64,000 nucleotides of DNA, taken from Amia ocellicauda. Lineage: Eukaryota; Chordata; Actinopteri; Amiiformes; Amiidae. Positions 11,791 through 24,165 of this stretch are shown here, in pieces. The stretch lies in the NCBI RefSeq assembly GCF_036373705.1, contig NC_089863.1, positions 2,869,944 through 2,933,943 of the forward strand, in the 5' to 3' direction. A program made the position numbers and the translations under genes. How positions within the stretch are numbered: position 1 is the first letter of the stretch; every line of letters begins with the position of its first letter. The notes beneath the pieces were generated by a model that saw only the letters and a list, made by a program, of their open reading frames with translations, was not told where the DNA came from and did no database searches.

Positions 11791-13328
11791 TTAGGAAAGT
11801 GGACCGGTCCAATCAGGGGCGGAGCTACGGGAAGGGGATAAAATAGGCCTTACCGCAACCTGTACGGAGTTCAGTTCAAGTTGTTGGTACCTGTGAAAGG
11901 TAGTGGCTGCTCTCAGCCAGTACATTAAATAAGCAAAGTAAGCTTATGCTAGCTGTTCAACAGTCTTAATGGCATAAGCCAGGAGTTAGCTGTATTTTTT
12001 TTTTTGGTTTATTTAAAGCCTAGTTTTACTGGCAAGTTTTTGTTTTTTATTTATGTGCAAAGTTCCTGTTCCTGGGCTTACTCATCCAGAAGTTATTGCA
12101 CAGACCTGATTGCTCAGGTAGACTCTTCAAAATAATAAATGTGACAACTTTATTGGTGACAAACTCTGCTCTCCTTTCCACTTATTCCACCATCCTTGGT
12201 CACTGGGTCTGTCTACTTTTTCACATACTTACTGCTTTACTACATTTTTCTCAGCATCTCCAATTCTCTCAGAAAAGCGGCCTGTTGTTTCAAGGCACAA
12301 TCTGGAACTCGTACATCTGTTGCATCAAGTCATGATGTATGTAACGAGGTGTTAAATTCTCCTTGCAAGCTGGTGCTGATTACTTGTTCCTTATAACGGT
12401 AATATATATTTGCAGTTGCGATTAATGGCCTTCAATAACAATCCTGATTACCTTGTTTTGCATTTAAATTTCGGATCAGTTGCCATACATACAGACGCAC
12501 ACTTCCATTGATTTGGTGACCCTTCCCCGCTGCTGATCTGCAGGTACAGTGTCCTTGAAAAAGGGCTCAACTTCTGAGCTGGGAGAGTGTACTTTTTGTT
12601 TTAGTTCGAGCCTTATACCGATACATAATTACAACTGAGACGTTAGTTGTCATTGTGCATTTTTGTGTTTGAAAGGATAGCTGCCTTTTGGAGAAAAGAA
12701 GCTGAAAGAAGCCAAGCCCAGAAAGACAAGGGTAACGTGTTGGTGAGTGTGCAGCGTGATAAAGGTATCAGCATTGTATATTGTCCATTTGTGTTTCTTA
12801 CTTTTAGTTCTCCCACCTCAGGTGTGCTCTAGGTTTTAATTATTTTCTGCATTTTATCTTTTTATTATTAATTTACACGTGCACGTGAATGTCATTTTTA
12901 ACTAACCGTGGCCCAGTAAAATAACCTTTTCTACAAGTCTGAGTGACACCAAGACTAGTGGTCAAGTACCAATTGTACACCGTTTCCTTTGGTATTGTTT
13001 TTATACTTAGTGTTGCCTGGTCTAGTGTGTGTGAATAACAGGTTGAGAATTAACTCCTACTACCTGGCGGTCATAGGGGGCTTAGGTTAAATTAGTGGGG
13101 GTTTTATCGTAATTGAGTGTGGAGTGTTTCAGTATTATTGGGATTGGTATTATTGAGTTGGAATGTTCATCACTATTGTATGTGTGTAATTTATGTGTGT
13201 AACCTGGGTTCTGTTTTAACCTTTGTCAAGTAAATGTTTTAACTTTTAAATGTCTCATGGTGGTTATATGCAGTCCATGCCAGTCATTGATGTTCAGCCC
13301 AGTCCAAAACCTGTGTGGGGTAAACTAA
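11791..13328. other. Unassigned sequence, possibly decayed repeat
   Basis: No gene recognised. It starts directly at the LINE end with GGACCGGTCCAATCAGGGGC and contains a GATAAAATAGG stretch that could be a decayed promoter of a long terminal repeat, but I found no matching second copy. Small open frames at 12.1-12.8 kb have no domain or splice support. Confidence 0.35.
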
Positions 13329-14248
13329 GGTCATTCCTGGGGGGCAAAAATGGGGTATGCAGTATATGCAGTGAATAGGGGCGCCGCACGAAGGGGGCCA
13401 TTGTGCCAAAATCATTCTTTGAAAATCTTCTTCCATAAAACGTTATAAATAATCAAAAGCTTATTTGTTAAATAATTAAAGGAAAAAAAATTATTTAACT
13501 TTTGTTTAGCATTTTAAATGAGTTCAAAAATGTATTTTATTATATCAAGTGATTGCATATCAACCGCTCACCCTCCGACATTACTCTAAGTCTGTCGCAG
13601 ACACATTCACATGACCAACATGGATTGAGGATGGAAATGTTCTGGGTTGCAGAACAGAAAAAGAAAAAGGGAAAATGAAAATGAAAAACAGTGCATTAAA
13701 ATGAGGACAGAAATGTCCAAGTGGATTAATAGAGATAGGTAAGCTTAACCTATCATTTTATCACTGTAAGTGTTAAAGTTAATCAACATTTAACGTTGTT
13801 GCCTGAGAGGGCAAAGTGATTAGCTTCAATATCAATTTATTTCCGAGTATCTCTGTCGCTCAAAAAATAAAAAAGTTGCGATATGTTTGTGAATGGGCGC
13901 TCGATTTACATTCGAGAGAAACGGAGAAGATTGTTCAAATTGAGCCTCCCCACCAAACACAACCTACTCATTGCGCTTCTCGCCTCATCCTCTGTTAATG
14001 CAGACGAGCACGTTGACTTGCAGCGCGCAGTCAAACACGATATCAGAAACCACTGGATGTGCTGCGAGTAAATGACCTCATCCAGATGTAATTTAATCAT
14101 TCCATTGGTTTGGTTGTGATGGAGAGGTTGCTTAGAACCAATCATTTGGAACAATTAAGCATTTTTTTCTCCTTCTGTTTCTATTGAAAATAATGGTGCA
14201 GATAAAATTAAATTAATCATTTACTGTGTAGCATTTTTTTTGTTTTGT

Positions 14249-14252
<4 letters not shown>

Positions 14253-14310
<58 letters not shown>
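14253..14310. repeat. (TG)n microsatellite
   Basis: An uninterrupted run of about 28 TG units. Confidence 0.95.
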
Positions 14311-14312
<2 letters not shown>

Positions 14313-14472
14313 GGTATATATAGTTTACGACGACTATTCACTAGGCCTCTTCTATATTCTACACATATAATTATGCTATAAACAAACACTTAAATAACAT
14401 TAAATGAACTATTTTTTTATGTAAAAATGCAGAAAGTTTTCTGTGAGGGTTAGCATTAGGGGTTAGAATATA

Positions 14473-15180
14473 CAGTGGCAAGAAAAAGTATGTGAACCAT
14501 TTGGAATTAATTGGTTTTCTGCATTAATTGGTCATAACATTTCATTTAATTACATCACAAGTATAGACAAACACAATGTGCTTTAGATAACAACACACAA
14601 ACAATTATAATCTTTCATGTCTTTATTGAACACATTCCATTAAACATTCACAGTGCTTTTCAGTAAGTGAAAAGTTTACACCCCCCAGCCCTTGATGCAT
14701 CATATTGCCTTCTTGAGCATCCGTGAATGTTTTCACCCTTTGTAATAGTCTCTAGTTTGTAATAGTCCATCAGTTGACACCAGTGTGAAAAGATGGATCT
14801 GAAAATGATACAGTCACTGTTGGAAAGGGGTCAAATATGCAGAAGATGCTGGAAAACCAAAGAATGTGTGGAGGATTTTTCTGAAAAACAGTGGGCAGTT
14901 TAACTGCTCAGGATAAACAAGGACTCATGAACAAAACTAAAAAACAGTTGTGGATCATCCAGGTAACAACAACAAGGTAGTCACTTACAAAGTTCACTTA
15001 CTGTTACACAGCACTGTGAATGTTTAATGGGATGTATTCAATAAAGACATGAAAGATTATAATTGTTTGTGTGCTGTTAGCTGAAACACATTGTGTTTGT
15101 CTATACTTGCGACTTTAATGATCAGATGATATTTTATGACAAATTAATCCAAAGGGTTCACATACTTTTTCTTGCCACTG
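14473..15180. mobile_element. Non-autonomous Tc1/mariner element, 708 bp
   Basis: Ends CAGTGGCAAGAAAAAGTATG and its inverse, flanked by TA on both sides (14471-14472, 15181-15182). The inverted repeats extend over 150 bases inward (CATGTCTTTATTGAA against TTCAATAAAGACATG). The central 200 bases retain scraps of Tc1 transposase but no frame. It is nested inside the hAT-type element, so it is the younger of the two. Confidence 0.85.
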
Positions 15181-15488
15181 TATAGTTTGTACAGTACAGA
15201 ATATACTATAGAGAGTCCTCATAAACCACAAATATCAGTGTGTGTGTTAGGACCTGGTAATATTACTTAAATATTATATTTAGTACTTTTCATTTACAGG
15301 CACTAATACAATTGTGTGAAAAAAAAGAGTATGCAAAAATTATAGGATTATATACTTTTGTTACATATAGCATATTTCTCTCATATTTATTCACCTTCAC
15401 TGTTCCTGGGGATGGGGCGGATTTGGGGGCGCCAACACTGATCTTGCATACCCCTCAGCAAATGTGCAGTTGCGCCCCTGGGTCCTTC

Positions 15489-16090
15489 ACTTTATTTGAA
15501 GGTGGCATAGTCCTGAATAATTGTCTCTATTTCCTTTTATTTTATTCAAATAACTTTTTTGCAACATGCTACAATGTACTTTGACAAAGAATATGACACT
15601 GATGGATTTCTATGATTAGAACAACAGTCTGCCAACATTACACTAAAACAATTAACAAGAACAAAACCCCATTTTGATTTAGAATGGTGTAATAATCTGG
15701 ACAGTAGCAGACAGATTCTCAGTTATTTCTACCTCTGTTTGTGCACGCTGTGATGAATGTATCATCATCATGGACACATGAATCCACTGCACGGTAGTTT
15801 TTCTCCTCCCCTTGCCGAACCACAATCCACCTCTTCCAGTCCTCCACTTTAAAGGCATGGCTGTTGAAACTCTTTGGCGTCAGCAACTTCCCAAAGATCA
15901 TCCAGACACCTGTGAACTGGATTATCTGGTAGATTTTCTGAAAGATGGGGATTGTCCTCTTCCACTTCCAAATTCTAATGTCAGGCAGGGAAAGTGTCAG
16001 AAATTGGAGTTTGTGGTGAAAGTCTGCGGGAACACAGACTGAAAAGAGGAGAGGAAATCACTGATTTCAAGAAGTTAGGCTTTTCCTTAC
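15489..16090 (-). other. Possible transposon-protein remnant, unassigned
   Basis: A minus-strand frame at 15719-15901 reads KSFNSHAFKVEDWKRWIVV, and plausible codons continue upstream of it in other frames to about 16,040. This looks like a decayed protein rather than random sequence, perhaps the C-terminus of a DNA-transposon protein, but I do not recognise the family. No splice sites argue for a host gene. Confidence 0.3.
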
Positions 16091-16553
16091 AAGAAAGTTT
16101 ACAAACGAGAGGCCATTCGACCCATCGTGCTCGTTTGGTGTCCATTAATAACTGAGTGATCCAAGGATCCTATCCAGTCTATTTTTAAATTTCCCAAATT
16201 ATCAGCTTCTACCACATCGCTGGGGAGTTTGTTCAGATAGTGACGCCTCTCTGTGTAAAGAAGTGTCTGTTTTCTGTCTTGAATGCCTTGAAGCCCAATT
16301 TCCATTTGTGTCCCCGGGTGCGTGTGTCCCTGCTGATCTGGAAAAGCTCCTCTGGTTTGATGTGGTCGATGCCTTTCATGATTTTGAAGACTTGGATCAA
16401 GTCCCCACGTAGTCTCCTCTGTTCCAGGGTGAAAAGGTTCAGGTCCTCAGTCTCTCAGTAGGACTTTCCCTTCAGACCTGGAATAAGTCTGGTTGCTCTC
16501 CTCTGAACTGCCTCTAGAGCAGCGATATCTTTCTTGAAGTGTGGTGCCCATAT
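16091..16553 (-). mobile_element. CR1-like LINE, 3' fragment
   Basis: Minus-strand 3' end beginning at AAGAAAGTTTACAAACGAGA and running to TTCTTGAAGTGTGGTGCCCA, where similarity to the sister copies stops. It is 5'-truncated, as is usual for LINE insertions, and its small frames are broken. Confidence 0.85.
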
Positions 16554-18330
16554 ACAATGTATAATATATAATTATACATTGCCACATATCTGATTGTTTT
16601 TCGCTATTCTTCAGTATTTAGTTTACTGAATAATAATATTATTTAAATATATAGTATGCTCACAGACCATAAACATAACATTACTGAAAAAAAATATATA
16701 TATATATATTTTTTTTAATGACATAAGAAAAGGCAGTGGGGAAAAAAAAGGAAGAAAACCTAACAGAACTACTCACATAGCCCGATCCTATTTTTTCCCT
16801 AAGGAATGGAAAAGTTAGCTAATAATCCACATAGTGGATGTCAAGAATGAAAAAGTCATGCACCATATACTTCACACTGTCAACAGATATCTGCTTTGTC
16901 TTCCAAACTGCTTCCTCCTCTAAATCTTCACGGGCCAGTTGCACAAAAGGTCTTAAATGCTTTTAAGACCAATTTGTAGGTCTTAGACTTAAATTTAAGC
17001 CCAAAATAAATAGGCCTGTTGCACACAAAAAATTAAAATCATTTTGGTCTTAAATTTAAGTTATTTTTTAAGGCTACCCTACACCAGACTTAAATGGGAA
17101 AAAGGTATCTCTTGCTATAGAAACTGACATCAACATGGCAGCACATATGCCAGGTAATTTAGATTTTTTTTTTATATATATGAAAGGGCATACATACAAA
17201 GTAATGGATGTTTAACTAATAATAGTTGCAACTAATTTGACACTGAAATGTTTAATTTAATTAATAAAAACTGCATTAGTACTTTAGGTTAACTATTACA
17301 ATATAAATTCAAATCTATTATCTAGTATCTATTATAAAGAATGACAACTGTATTAACAACCAACAACTCTTAATAAATTACAATAATACTTTTCTCCTTC
17401 TCCTTTTAACTCGAATCTTGCCATTTTTAAATTTAACATTTGATTTCTAGATCACATTTTTCCCTTTACAACAAAATATTTCTAACACTTCAATGTAAAG
17501 GTCCTCTCTGTGAACCTAGTTTTTCTTTTTTTAGTTTAAATTGGGCCGATATCTTCAGAATCTGCAATTAAATAAGTACGTATTGTTGTTATGTAATCGG
17601 TAAAACAGCTGTAAAATAAGCAATATATATTAATAATTGTAACTATACAAATAGGCATACGTTAAGATGAGTATTTGTATTAAAAACCACTCCAAAACAA
17701 TACGCATATTATGTGATGCATTTATATATTTTTAATATAACAAGTGTTTCAGCTATTATATCAGATAATGCACAGTGAGGTTTGCAGAAGCTGTCACTAT
17801 AACTAGAGGCTTAGAAATGTAATGAGCAAAAGCAGGACGTGTCCCCCCTCAGCGGGCTTAATTAAGGTAGATGTCAGCGAGTTGTATGTATAAGAAACAC
17901 TTGTTGAACTCATAAAAACGTAGTATACACTTTCTATTATTGATTGTACTGTATTTAAACATAACATGAACAGTGACATGAAATGAAAATACATTTACAG
18001 TGCGCACTACGGCGGGGTTGATGGCATTTGCGTTTTGTTATTTCATTCCAGGCTTTATTTTTGTCAGCATTTTCCCCAAATGTACCTGTTTTCTTTTGAT
18101 TAGTTGCTCAACTATCGCAAGTTTTTCATTTTCGGTGAAATGTATCTTTTTTAACTTTACAGGCAGCCATTTTGTGTTTTTCATTCTTCACAAAAACAAC
18201 TTGATCAACCAATCATATTTGGATTTGTAGCCAATGGGCGTATTGTTTCAGATTTCCCGCGGCTCCAGGGTATTCTAGAAGACTCTTTCAGCTCTGATGG
18301 CAGTTTTCAAAAGGAGAGCTGAGAAGTTGA
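16554..18330. other. AT-rich sequence with a possible PIF/Harbinger-like end
   Basis: No gene seen. At 16,930 GGGCCAGTTGCACAAAAGG followed by alternating AAGTTTAAGA-type words resembles ends of fish Harbinger-type elements, and a related GCCTGTTGCACACAAAA occurs at about 17,010. I could not find the partner end, so the assignment is weak. A TATATATA run lies at about 16,692-16,710. Confidence 0.3.
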
Positions 18331-19985
18331 TTACAAGACTACCTCAGTACCAATATTGTTTTTTGTTTGCCCTTCCCAACATTGGTGCATCTGATACCTT
18401 TTGGCAAGAGTATAGGAAATGTTCTTGAAGTTGTTTATCACTGAATCAAGCTTTTTGAAATAAAGATTCTTAGCTTCAAACCTGAGACACCATTGGGCTC
18501 TCAAAGCACCATATTCTTCAATTAATCGAGGATAATGTACAAAGTACAATGCATCTTTGGTGTGAATTTCTCAGGGAAAAGAGTTTGGAATTCTGACAAG
18601 AACTGCATTATGACCTGCTTTAGATAACTGAGCCAGGTAGGCTTTACTGCTGGTGCGAGTACAATCTCGCCAATTTCTCGAAGGAGCAAATACAATTTCC
18701 AGTAAGGATTACCTTCAAGGACAAAGCTATGAATGAGAAATGGAAGTAAACGCAGAAGAGTCCACTTTTCCACCGCTTTTCCAGCAATACCTGCTTCCTG
18801 TAGCACTCTTGATGAAATCAATACAGGCTTGTTTGTTTTGTCATTTTGGCCAAATGAAAAAGTTTGCAACTGTCTGTTTAATTGCTGAAGTGTGACAATC
18901 CTTTATGAATGAGGATTCTGGAAAATAAGCTTCAGCACATGGGGAAAAACCCTTTCTAAATAGTCATGCATAACATCAGAGGGGAATGCTTTAGTCACAT
19001 CAACATCTGGTAAATCACTGAAGGGACAATGTCCAGCCACACCATACAGCAATTTATGCTCAGGATTGTTTTGTACATATTCTAAATGGTAATGATGGCA
19101 TGCAGCTGTACAAAGAACACATGACTCTTCTTCAATCTTATCAGACCTATATAATGACACATGCAATATCTACAAATTCTGCCATTACTGAAACAAGCAG
19201 AAAAGCCAGCTAAAGCATGGGCAGAAAGATTGTCTGCAGATATTCTGACAACAGCACCTTTAATTGTATGTTGTTTGTCACCTATTTCAATAGAAACCCC
19301 TTCAGGTTGAAGCTCCAACAGATCACGAATGAGTGGCTTGACAATTTGTTTATATATGTGACGACTGGCCTAGCACAGGAGAGGTGAACCCAGGCGCAGA
19401 GCTGTATAGAGAGGTCAGGCAAACAAGTCAAGAGCCGGCAACAGGATCAATGGAGAGAAGGCAGGAGAGTAGTCAAAATGCAGTGAAAAGGTCAGGCAAA
19501 CAGTTCAGAGAGGGAAATCCGAGAATCAAGGGTCAAAATACACAGGCACTGGTCAAAAAGGACATGGAATGGCAACACTGGGCTATAGGGCTCAGAAATG
19601 ATACAGATAGTAAATCAATACTTCACAAATGTGGAGAGGAACAAAGGGGTATATATCTGTGGAGCAGAGGGAGGCAGGAGATGGATAGGGGAATGTTAAC
19701 CAAGAGAGGAGAAAGCAGATGGAAGAAATGCACATGGTGGCTAGGAATGTTGATTGGATGATTGGCTAGTTATTGCAGGATGTCAGAAGCTGGGTTAGTA
19801 TTCGGGGGATGATGACCTCTCTGGAAACAACATGCATTTCTTGAAGTCTCCTGAAATTAGAGGTCAGCTCTGTCAACTTATTACATAAAGTAGGAGTTGA
19901 AACTATTTCTGATTCATCATCATATCCATCTGATATGCACTCCTCATCTACAGTGGCATTCGATGCTGCATCTTTGTCAGTTTCA
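18331..19985 (-). pseudogene. Large DNA-transposon transposase remnant (CACTA/EnSpm-like?)
   Basis: Several minus-strand frames join into one decayed protein. N-terminal part (about 19,985-19,776): LCNKLTELTSNFRRLQEMHV. Middle (19,318-18,903): VVRISADNLSAHALAGFSAC, a cysteine-rich GRICRYCMCHY, HCPFSDLPDVDVTKAFPSD and DVMHDYLERVFP. C-terminal part (18,869-18,331): EKWTLLRLLPFLIHSF, FTPKMHCTLY, CLRFEAKNLYFKKLDS and NISYTLAKRYQM. This order is familiar from fish transposon proteins and the DVMHDYLE block recalls tnp2-type transposases of CACTA elements, but the superfamily is an inference. The frame is split by an insertion at about 19,360-19,775 and bordered by a Tc1 element at 19,993. Confidence 0.55.
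19360..19775. repeat. Interspersed repeat inserted in the transposase remnant
   Basis: A GA-rich block (GGTGAACCCAGGCGCAGAGC, repeated GGTCAGGCAAACA words, GGGGTATATATCTG, then GATTGGATGATTGGCTAG) interrupts the minus-strand transposase remnant between its N-terminal and middle parts. Similar blocks are common dispersed repeats in fish. The plus-strand frame 19384-19761 is probably accidental. I see no target duplication or terminal repeats. Confidence 0.45.
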
Positions 19986-19992
19986 ACTGATA

Positions 19993-20885
19993 CACCGATC
20001 AGCCATAACATTATGACCACTGACAGGTGAAGTGAATAACACTGATAATCTCGTTATCATGGCACCTGTCAGTGGGTGGGATATATTAGGCAGCAAGTGA
20101 ACATTTTGTCCTCAAAGTTGATGTGTTAGAAGCAGGAAAAATGGGCAGCGTAAGGATCTGAGCGACTTTGACAAGGACCACATTGTGATGGTTAGACGAC
20201 TGGGTCAGAGCATCTCCAAAACTGCAGCTCTTGTGGGGTGTTACTGGTCTGCAGTGGTCAGTACCTATTAAAAGTGTCCAAGGATGGAAAAGCGGTGAAC
20301 CGGCGACAGGGTCATGGGCGGCCAAGACTCATTGATGCACGTGGGGAGTGAAGGCTGGCCCGTGTGGTCCGATCCAACAGACGAGCTACTGTAGCTCAAA
20401 TTGCTGAAAAAGTTAACGCTGGTTCTGATAGAAAGGTGTCAGAACACACAGTGCGTCGCAGTTTGTTGCGTATGGGGCTGCGTAGCCGCAGACCAGTCAG
20501 GGTGCTCATGCTGACCCCTGTCCACTGCCAAAAGCGCCTACAATGGGCACATGAGCATCAGAACTGGACCACGGAGCAATGGAAGAAGGTGGCCTGGTCT
20601 GATGAATCACAAGTTCAATGTGTTGTCTTGGCCTCCAAATTCCCCAGATCTCAATCCAATATCTGTGGGATGTGCTGGACAAACAAGTCCGATCCATGGA
20701 GGCCCCACCTCGCAACTTACAGGACTTAAAGGATCTGCTGCTAACGTCTTGGTGCCAGATACCACAGCACACCTTCAGAGGTCTAGTGGAGTCCATGCCT
20801 CGACGGGTCAGGGCTGTTTTGGTGGCAAAAGGGGGACCTACACAATATTAGGCAGGTGGTCATAAAATGTTATGGCTGATCGGTG
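19993..20885 (+). mobile_element. Tc1-type element with internally deleted transposase
   Basis: Ends CACCGATCAGCCATAACATT and its inverse, flanked by TA (19991-19992 and 20886-20887). The plus strand holds a Tc1 transposase in pieces. Helix-turn-helix DNA-binding part: ATVAQIAEKVNAGSDRKVSE and HTVRRSLLRMGLRSRRP, then WSDESQ with the first catalytic aspartate. A deletion jumps to FNVLSWPPNSPDLNPI, and the C-terminus follows in another frame. The central catalytic aspartate region is lost, so it cannot be autonomous. Confidence 0.85.
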
Positions 20886-20887
20886 TA

Positions 20888-21859
20888 TATGTATTTTAAA
20901 CGGCACAGCGTGACTCCCTTAACTTATTACTCTTTCTGCAGATTTGTAACTGCAAACAACACTTTTTGCTGTATCATTTATAATTTACTTAGCAGACATG
21001 ATTAAACAGGGCAAGTTACAGTTGAAACAAAATACACACGTTTCACGATTAATCATACAGTAAGAGCAGCTACAATATAACCTGTTATAACTGAACTACA
21101 GTGTGCACGTTTCAGTTGTGGTGTTTATGGACTTATTTATTAAACCAGTCCTTAATATTTTACTGCTGTTTATTTAACTAAATTGTGTTCGCCTTCATAC
21201 TGATTGTCTCTGCGGGGCTGTTATACAACAGACCTGCAAACCATCCACAAAACGACAGCCTGCAACACCGTCCAGTTGTTAATAAAATATTAATATAATC
21301 GGCTGCTACTGATCCAATTATTATCCTTCAGTTTATTTTTAACTAGTCATGGCACGGCTCCGGTCCTGTGAAATCCAAGTTTTTAATACACTGATATTAA
21401 CTGTAAGCAGTCATTGTTTCTGTACGTGGATTTCACTCCATGCTGCTAATAAACCTGTCATTTCTTTGAGATCACACATGGCATTTAAGATTATATCTTC
21501 TGACACAATGTATCTGATCTCTTCCCTGTCTGTCTACAAGTCAAGCACACATCTCCACTGCTGAAAGCGATGTATTTCCTTAGTGGGCGTCACGGACGCT
21601 TACAGCCACGCCTGGCACCAGATAGTTAACCGGCCACAAAACCTGGGTCCGCCAGTGGAAACGGGGCATAACTCTCTTCCTTATATACCCAGAAGACCCC
21701 ACCCTTCCAATTCAGTCAGAGCTAAGAACTCTGGGTTGTGCAGTTTTTTACCCTGCCAGACATTTTTTTAAAGTCCCCATGCCCTATTTCTCACACCTGT
21801 TTTTAGCATGTAACCACACTCTTTTTATCCTATACCATTTAAAAAAATGGGGTTAAATG
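20888..21859. other. Unassigned sequence with an L2-tail trace
   Basis: At about 20,980-21,060 TTTACTTAGCAGACATGAT and GGGCAAGTTACAG resemble the L2 3' tail seen at 37.1 and 52.6 kb. The rest, including frames at 21,349 and 21,583, shows no recognisable protein or splice structure. Confidence 0.35.
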
Positions 21860-22470
21860 GGTGTGCACGTCCTTTTCTGCAGTTATGACCTACTGTATCC
21901 CAGCTGTTCTCTACGCTTTTCTGCTTTATGTTCTCAACCTTCCTAGGGGTTGATTGACCAATTCTTCCAGGTCACTAATACGGACTCTGATCTCTAGGAC
22001 CTCAACATGCTGACAACGTTCGCAGATGAAATCTTTCTGGATGAGTTCATGCAAGTCAATCATTCTGCAAACCTGACACTGTTGTGGCCACATGCTTCTA
22101 AATTTAGCAAGTTGTTAGTGCCTTGAAACTGTCTTGCTTTCTGCAACTGCTTGACTTTTTTGTTAACAGCTGTGCTGTTTCTCTACAGCAGGTTTTGTAC
22201 CTTTTGCCTAAATGCCACCAATAACTAGCTTCTTTGGCGCAATGCAATTAACCAAATTTCTCAAATTCCTTGAATATATCACCTTTCCTTCAATCTATGT
22301 ACTATAACAATCACAGCAGCTTTACTGAATTAACTTAAATTTAGGCAAAATAGAAACAAGATTAACTTAAATTAAAGCAAAATAGAAACAAGATTAGGAA
22401 TGCTAAAACTGTCTGAAAGTAGAAACACAACAAGGTATCTCTCTCTCACCTGTCCTGTGTCCGTCTTCGG
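21860..22470 (-). mobile_element. CR1-like LINE, 5' region fragment
   Basis: Minus-strand counterpart of 9150-9770. Shared blocks include GTTATGACCTACTGTA, CATTCTGCAAACCTGACACT, GGCCACATGCTTCTAAATTT, and a GCATTCCTAATCTTGTTT motif on the other strand. It therefore holds the leader and ORF1-like part of the LINE. Frames are broken. Confidence 0.65.
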
Positions 22471-23353
22471 CCACTTCCTGTTTATTTGTTTGTATCTGTG
22501 ACATGATGATTTTGATAAAACATGACAAGGGTTTAATAAATTTTTACATGATTCATCATGTTTTAAATATATGTTTCTTGTGACGGTTATTGAATATGTG
22601 TTTTAAGCACAGTTCTTATGGTTTATTTCCAATACATCAATGCAATGTAACATAATAAATCCCATAAAACACATTCAATCATGTTTAATCAATATATTAT
22701 TATGAAATTATATCACAATTAATACATGTACATTTCCAGTAGGAGTAGTACAGGTGTACCAACCACAGTATCATGCACTTCCACATGTCCCCACCAGAGG
22801 TCGTCATCCATACCAGTCTCCTTTCCCAACTTCAATCAGTCACTTATTCGACCACATCTTTCCCTGCCTTCCTGGCAGTGGTGTTTCCAGAACATTTTCA
22901 ACGGGGTGGCAGAGTGGGGGCACTGGGACAATTTAGGGGTCCATTTTCACTCTAAAGTTTTAAAAATTTCCAAATTATTTTATTCCAACCAAATTCTTCA
23001 TCTGCCTAAATTAACCTAATTTTATAGCCGTCTGTTACCTGAAATGTCCTGATTAGTTTGTCCAAAAGTTGGTTGCCATGGAGTTAAGGTCACATGCTGC
23101 AGTCTGAAGTCCCAGAACTCTTTGTGTTAAAGGCGGAGACAAGTCTATTGGGAAAATATGGCAGCGGCGGCTGTATTAAATGTAATGTTAGCAAGCAACT
23201 GCTAGCAAGACAGTTGTAGATATTGTTCTAGCAGGGCAGCAATTTGACAAACTGACTTGTTGGAAAGGTGGCATCCTATGACGTCATTGAGCTCTCAGTA
23301 AAGTTCATTCTACTGCCAATGCTTGTCTAAGGAGATGCTGCGTGGCTTGATTA
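22471..23353. other. Unassigned sequence
   Basis: No gene seen. GGCAGTGGTGTTTCCAGAAC near 22,876 resembles the left end of some hAT elements, but no right end or duplication was found. Confidence 0.3.
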
Positions 23354-23355
23354 TA

Positions 23356-24165
23356 CAGTGGCTCTCAAAAGTATTCACGCCTCTTGGTCTTTTCCACATG
23401 TCATTGTGTTACAACATGAAATCAGAATGGATTGAATCCGGAGTTTTTGCCACTAATCAACACTGAAAATTTCCATAATGTCAAAGTGAAAAAAATGATT
23501 TGCATTTTTTTCGAAATAAATTAGAAATACAAAACAGAAAATAATTGAATGCATAAGTAATCACCCCTTCAGACAATATTTGGTAGAGGCACCTTTGGCA
23601 GAAATTACAGCCATGAGTCTCTGTGGATAAGCCTCTACCAGCTGTGCACATCTGGACACAGCAATGTTTGCCCATTCGTCTTTGCACAATTGCTCAAACT
23701 CCATCAAGTTGGATGGGGCCCTTTGGAGAACAGCAATGTTGAACTCTTTACACATATTCTCAGTTGGATTGAAGTCCGGCTTTGACTGGGCCACTCTGGG
23801 ACACTGACCTTTTCATTTTGAAGCCACTCCAGTGTGGCTTTGGCTGTATGTTTGGGGTCATTGCCCTGCTGGAAGTCCTAGGTCTCTTGCAGATTTCTGC
23901 AGTTTTTTGTTTACAGGATTTCTCTGTACTTTGCTGCATCCATTTTGCGTGATGCTGCCACCACCATGCTTCACGGTAGGGATGGTGTTCTCAGGATGAT
24001 GTGCGGTGTTAGGCTTGCACCAAATGTAGCGCTTAGCGTTGAGGCCAGAAAGCTCTATGTTGGTCTCATCAGACCATAGAATCTTCCTCTGCTTGGTCTC
24101 CAAGTCTCCCACATGCCAAACACACTAATTAGAAGGGGTATCCACATACTGTTGGCCATGTAATG
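23356..24165 (-). mobile_element. Tc1-type element with mismatched ends (chimeric)
   Basis: The left end is CAGTGGCTCTCAAAAGTATT after TA (23354-23355). Minus-strand frames encode Tc1 transposase parts: [20 protein letters not shown] (first catalytic aspartate) at 23,858-24,112, and [10 protein letters not shown] plus AQLVEAYPQRLMAVISAKGA at 23,561-23,794. From about 24,118 the right end switches to GAAGGGGTATCCACATACTG and ends before TA (24,166-24,167), which is not the inverse of the left end. Two Tc1 families appear joined. The central transposase is deleted. Confidence 0.7.

Larger units (their letters stand above)
13337..15480. mobile_element. hAT-type element, degenerate, 2.1 kb
   Basis: The left end (CTGGGGGGCAAAAATGGGGT, with GGGGCGCC shortly after) is an imperfect inverted match to the right end, which ends ...GTTGCGCCCCTG and contains GGGGCGCCAACACTG and TGCATACCCC. 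The flanks GGTCATTC (13329-13336) and GGTCCTTC (15481-15488) agree at 7 of 8 positions, as expected for an old 8-bp hAT duplication. No transposase frame was recognised. It carries a TG microsatellite and a nested Tc1-type element. Confidence 0.55.

Noticed and set aside
11791..12100. Long terminal repeat with a GATAAAATAGG promoter
   Set aside because: No second copy, no primer-binding site and no target duplication seen.
13816..14154. Small frames around 13.9 kb
   Set aside because: They overlap on both strands within a degenerate hAT-type element and show no recognisable transposase motif.
22870..22940. hAT element start (GGCAGTGGTGTTTCCAGAAC)
   Set aside because: No inverted partner or 8-bp duplication could be found; left as unassigned.
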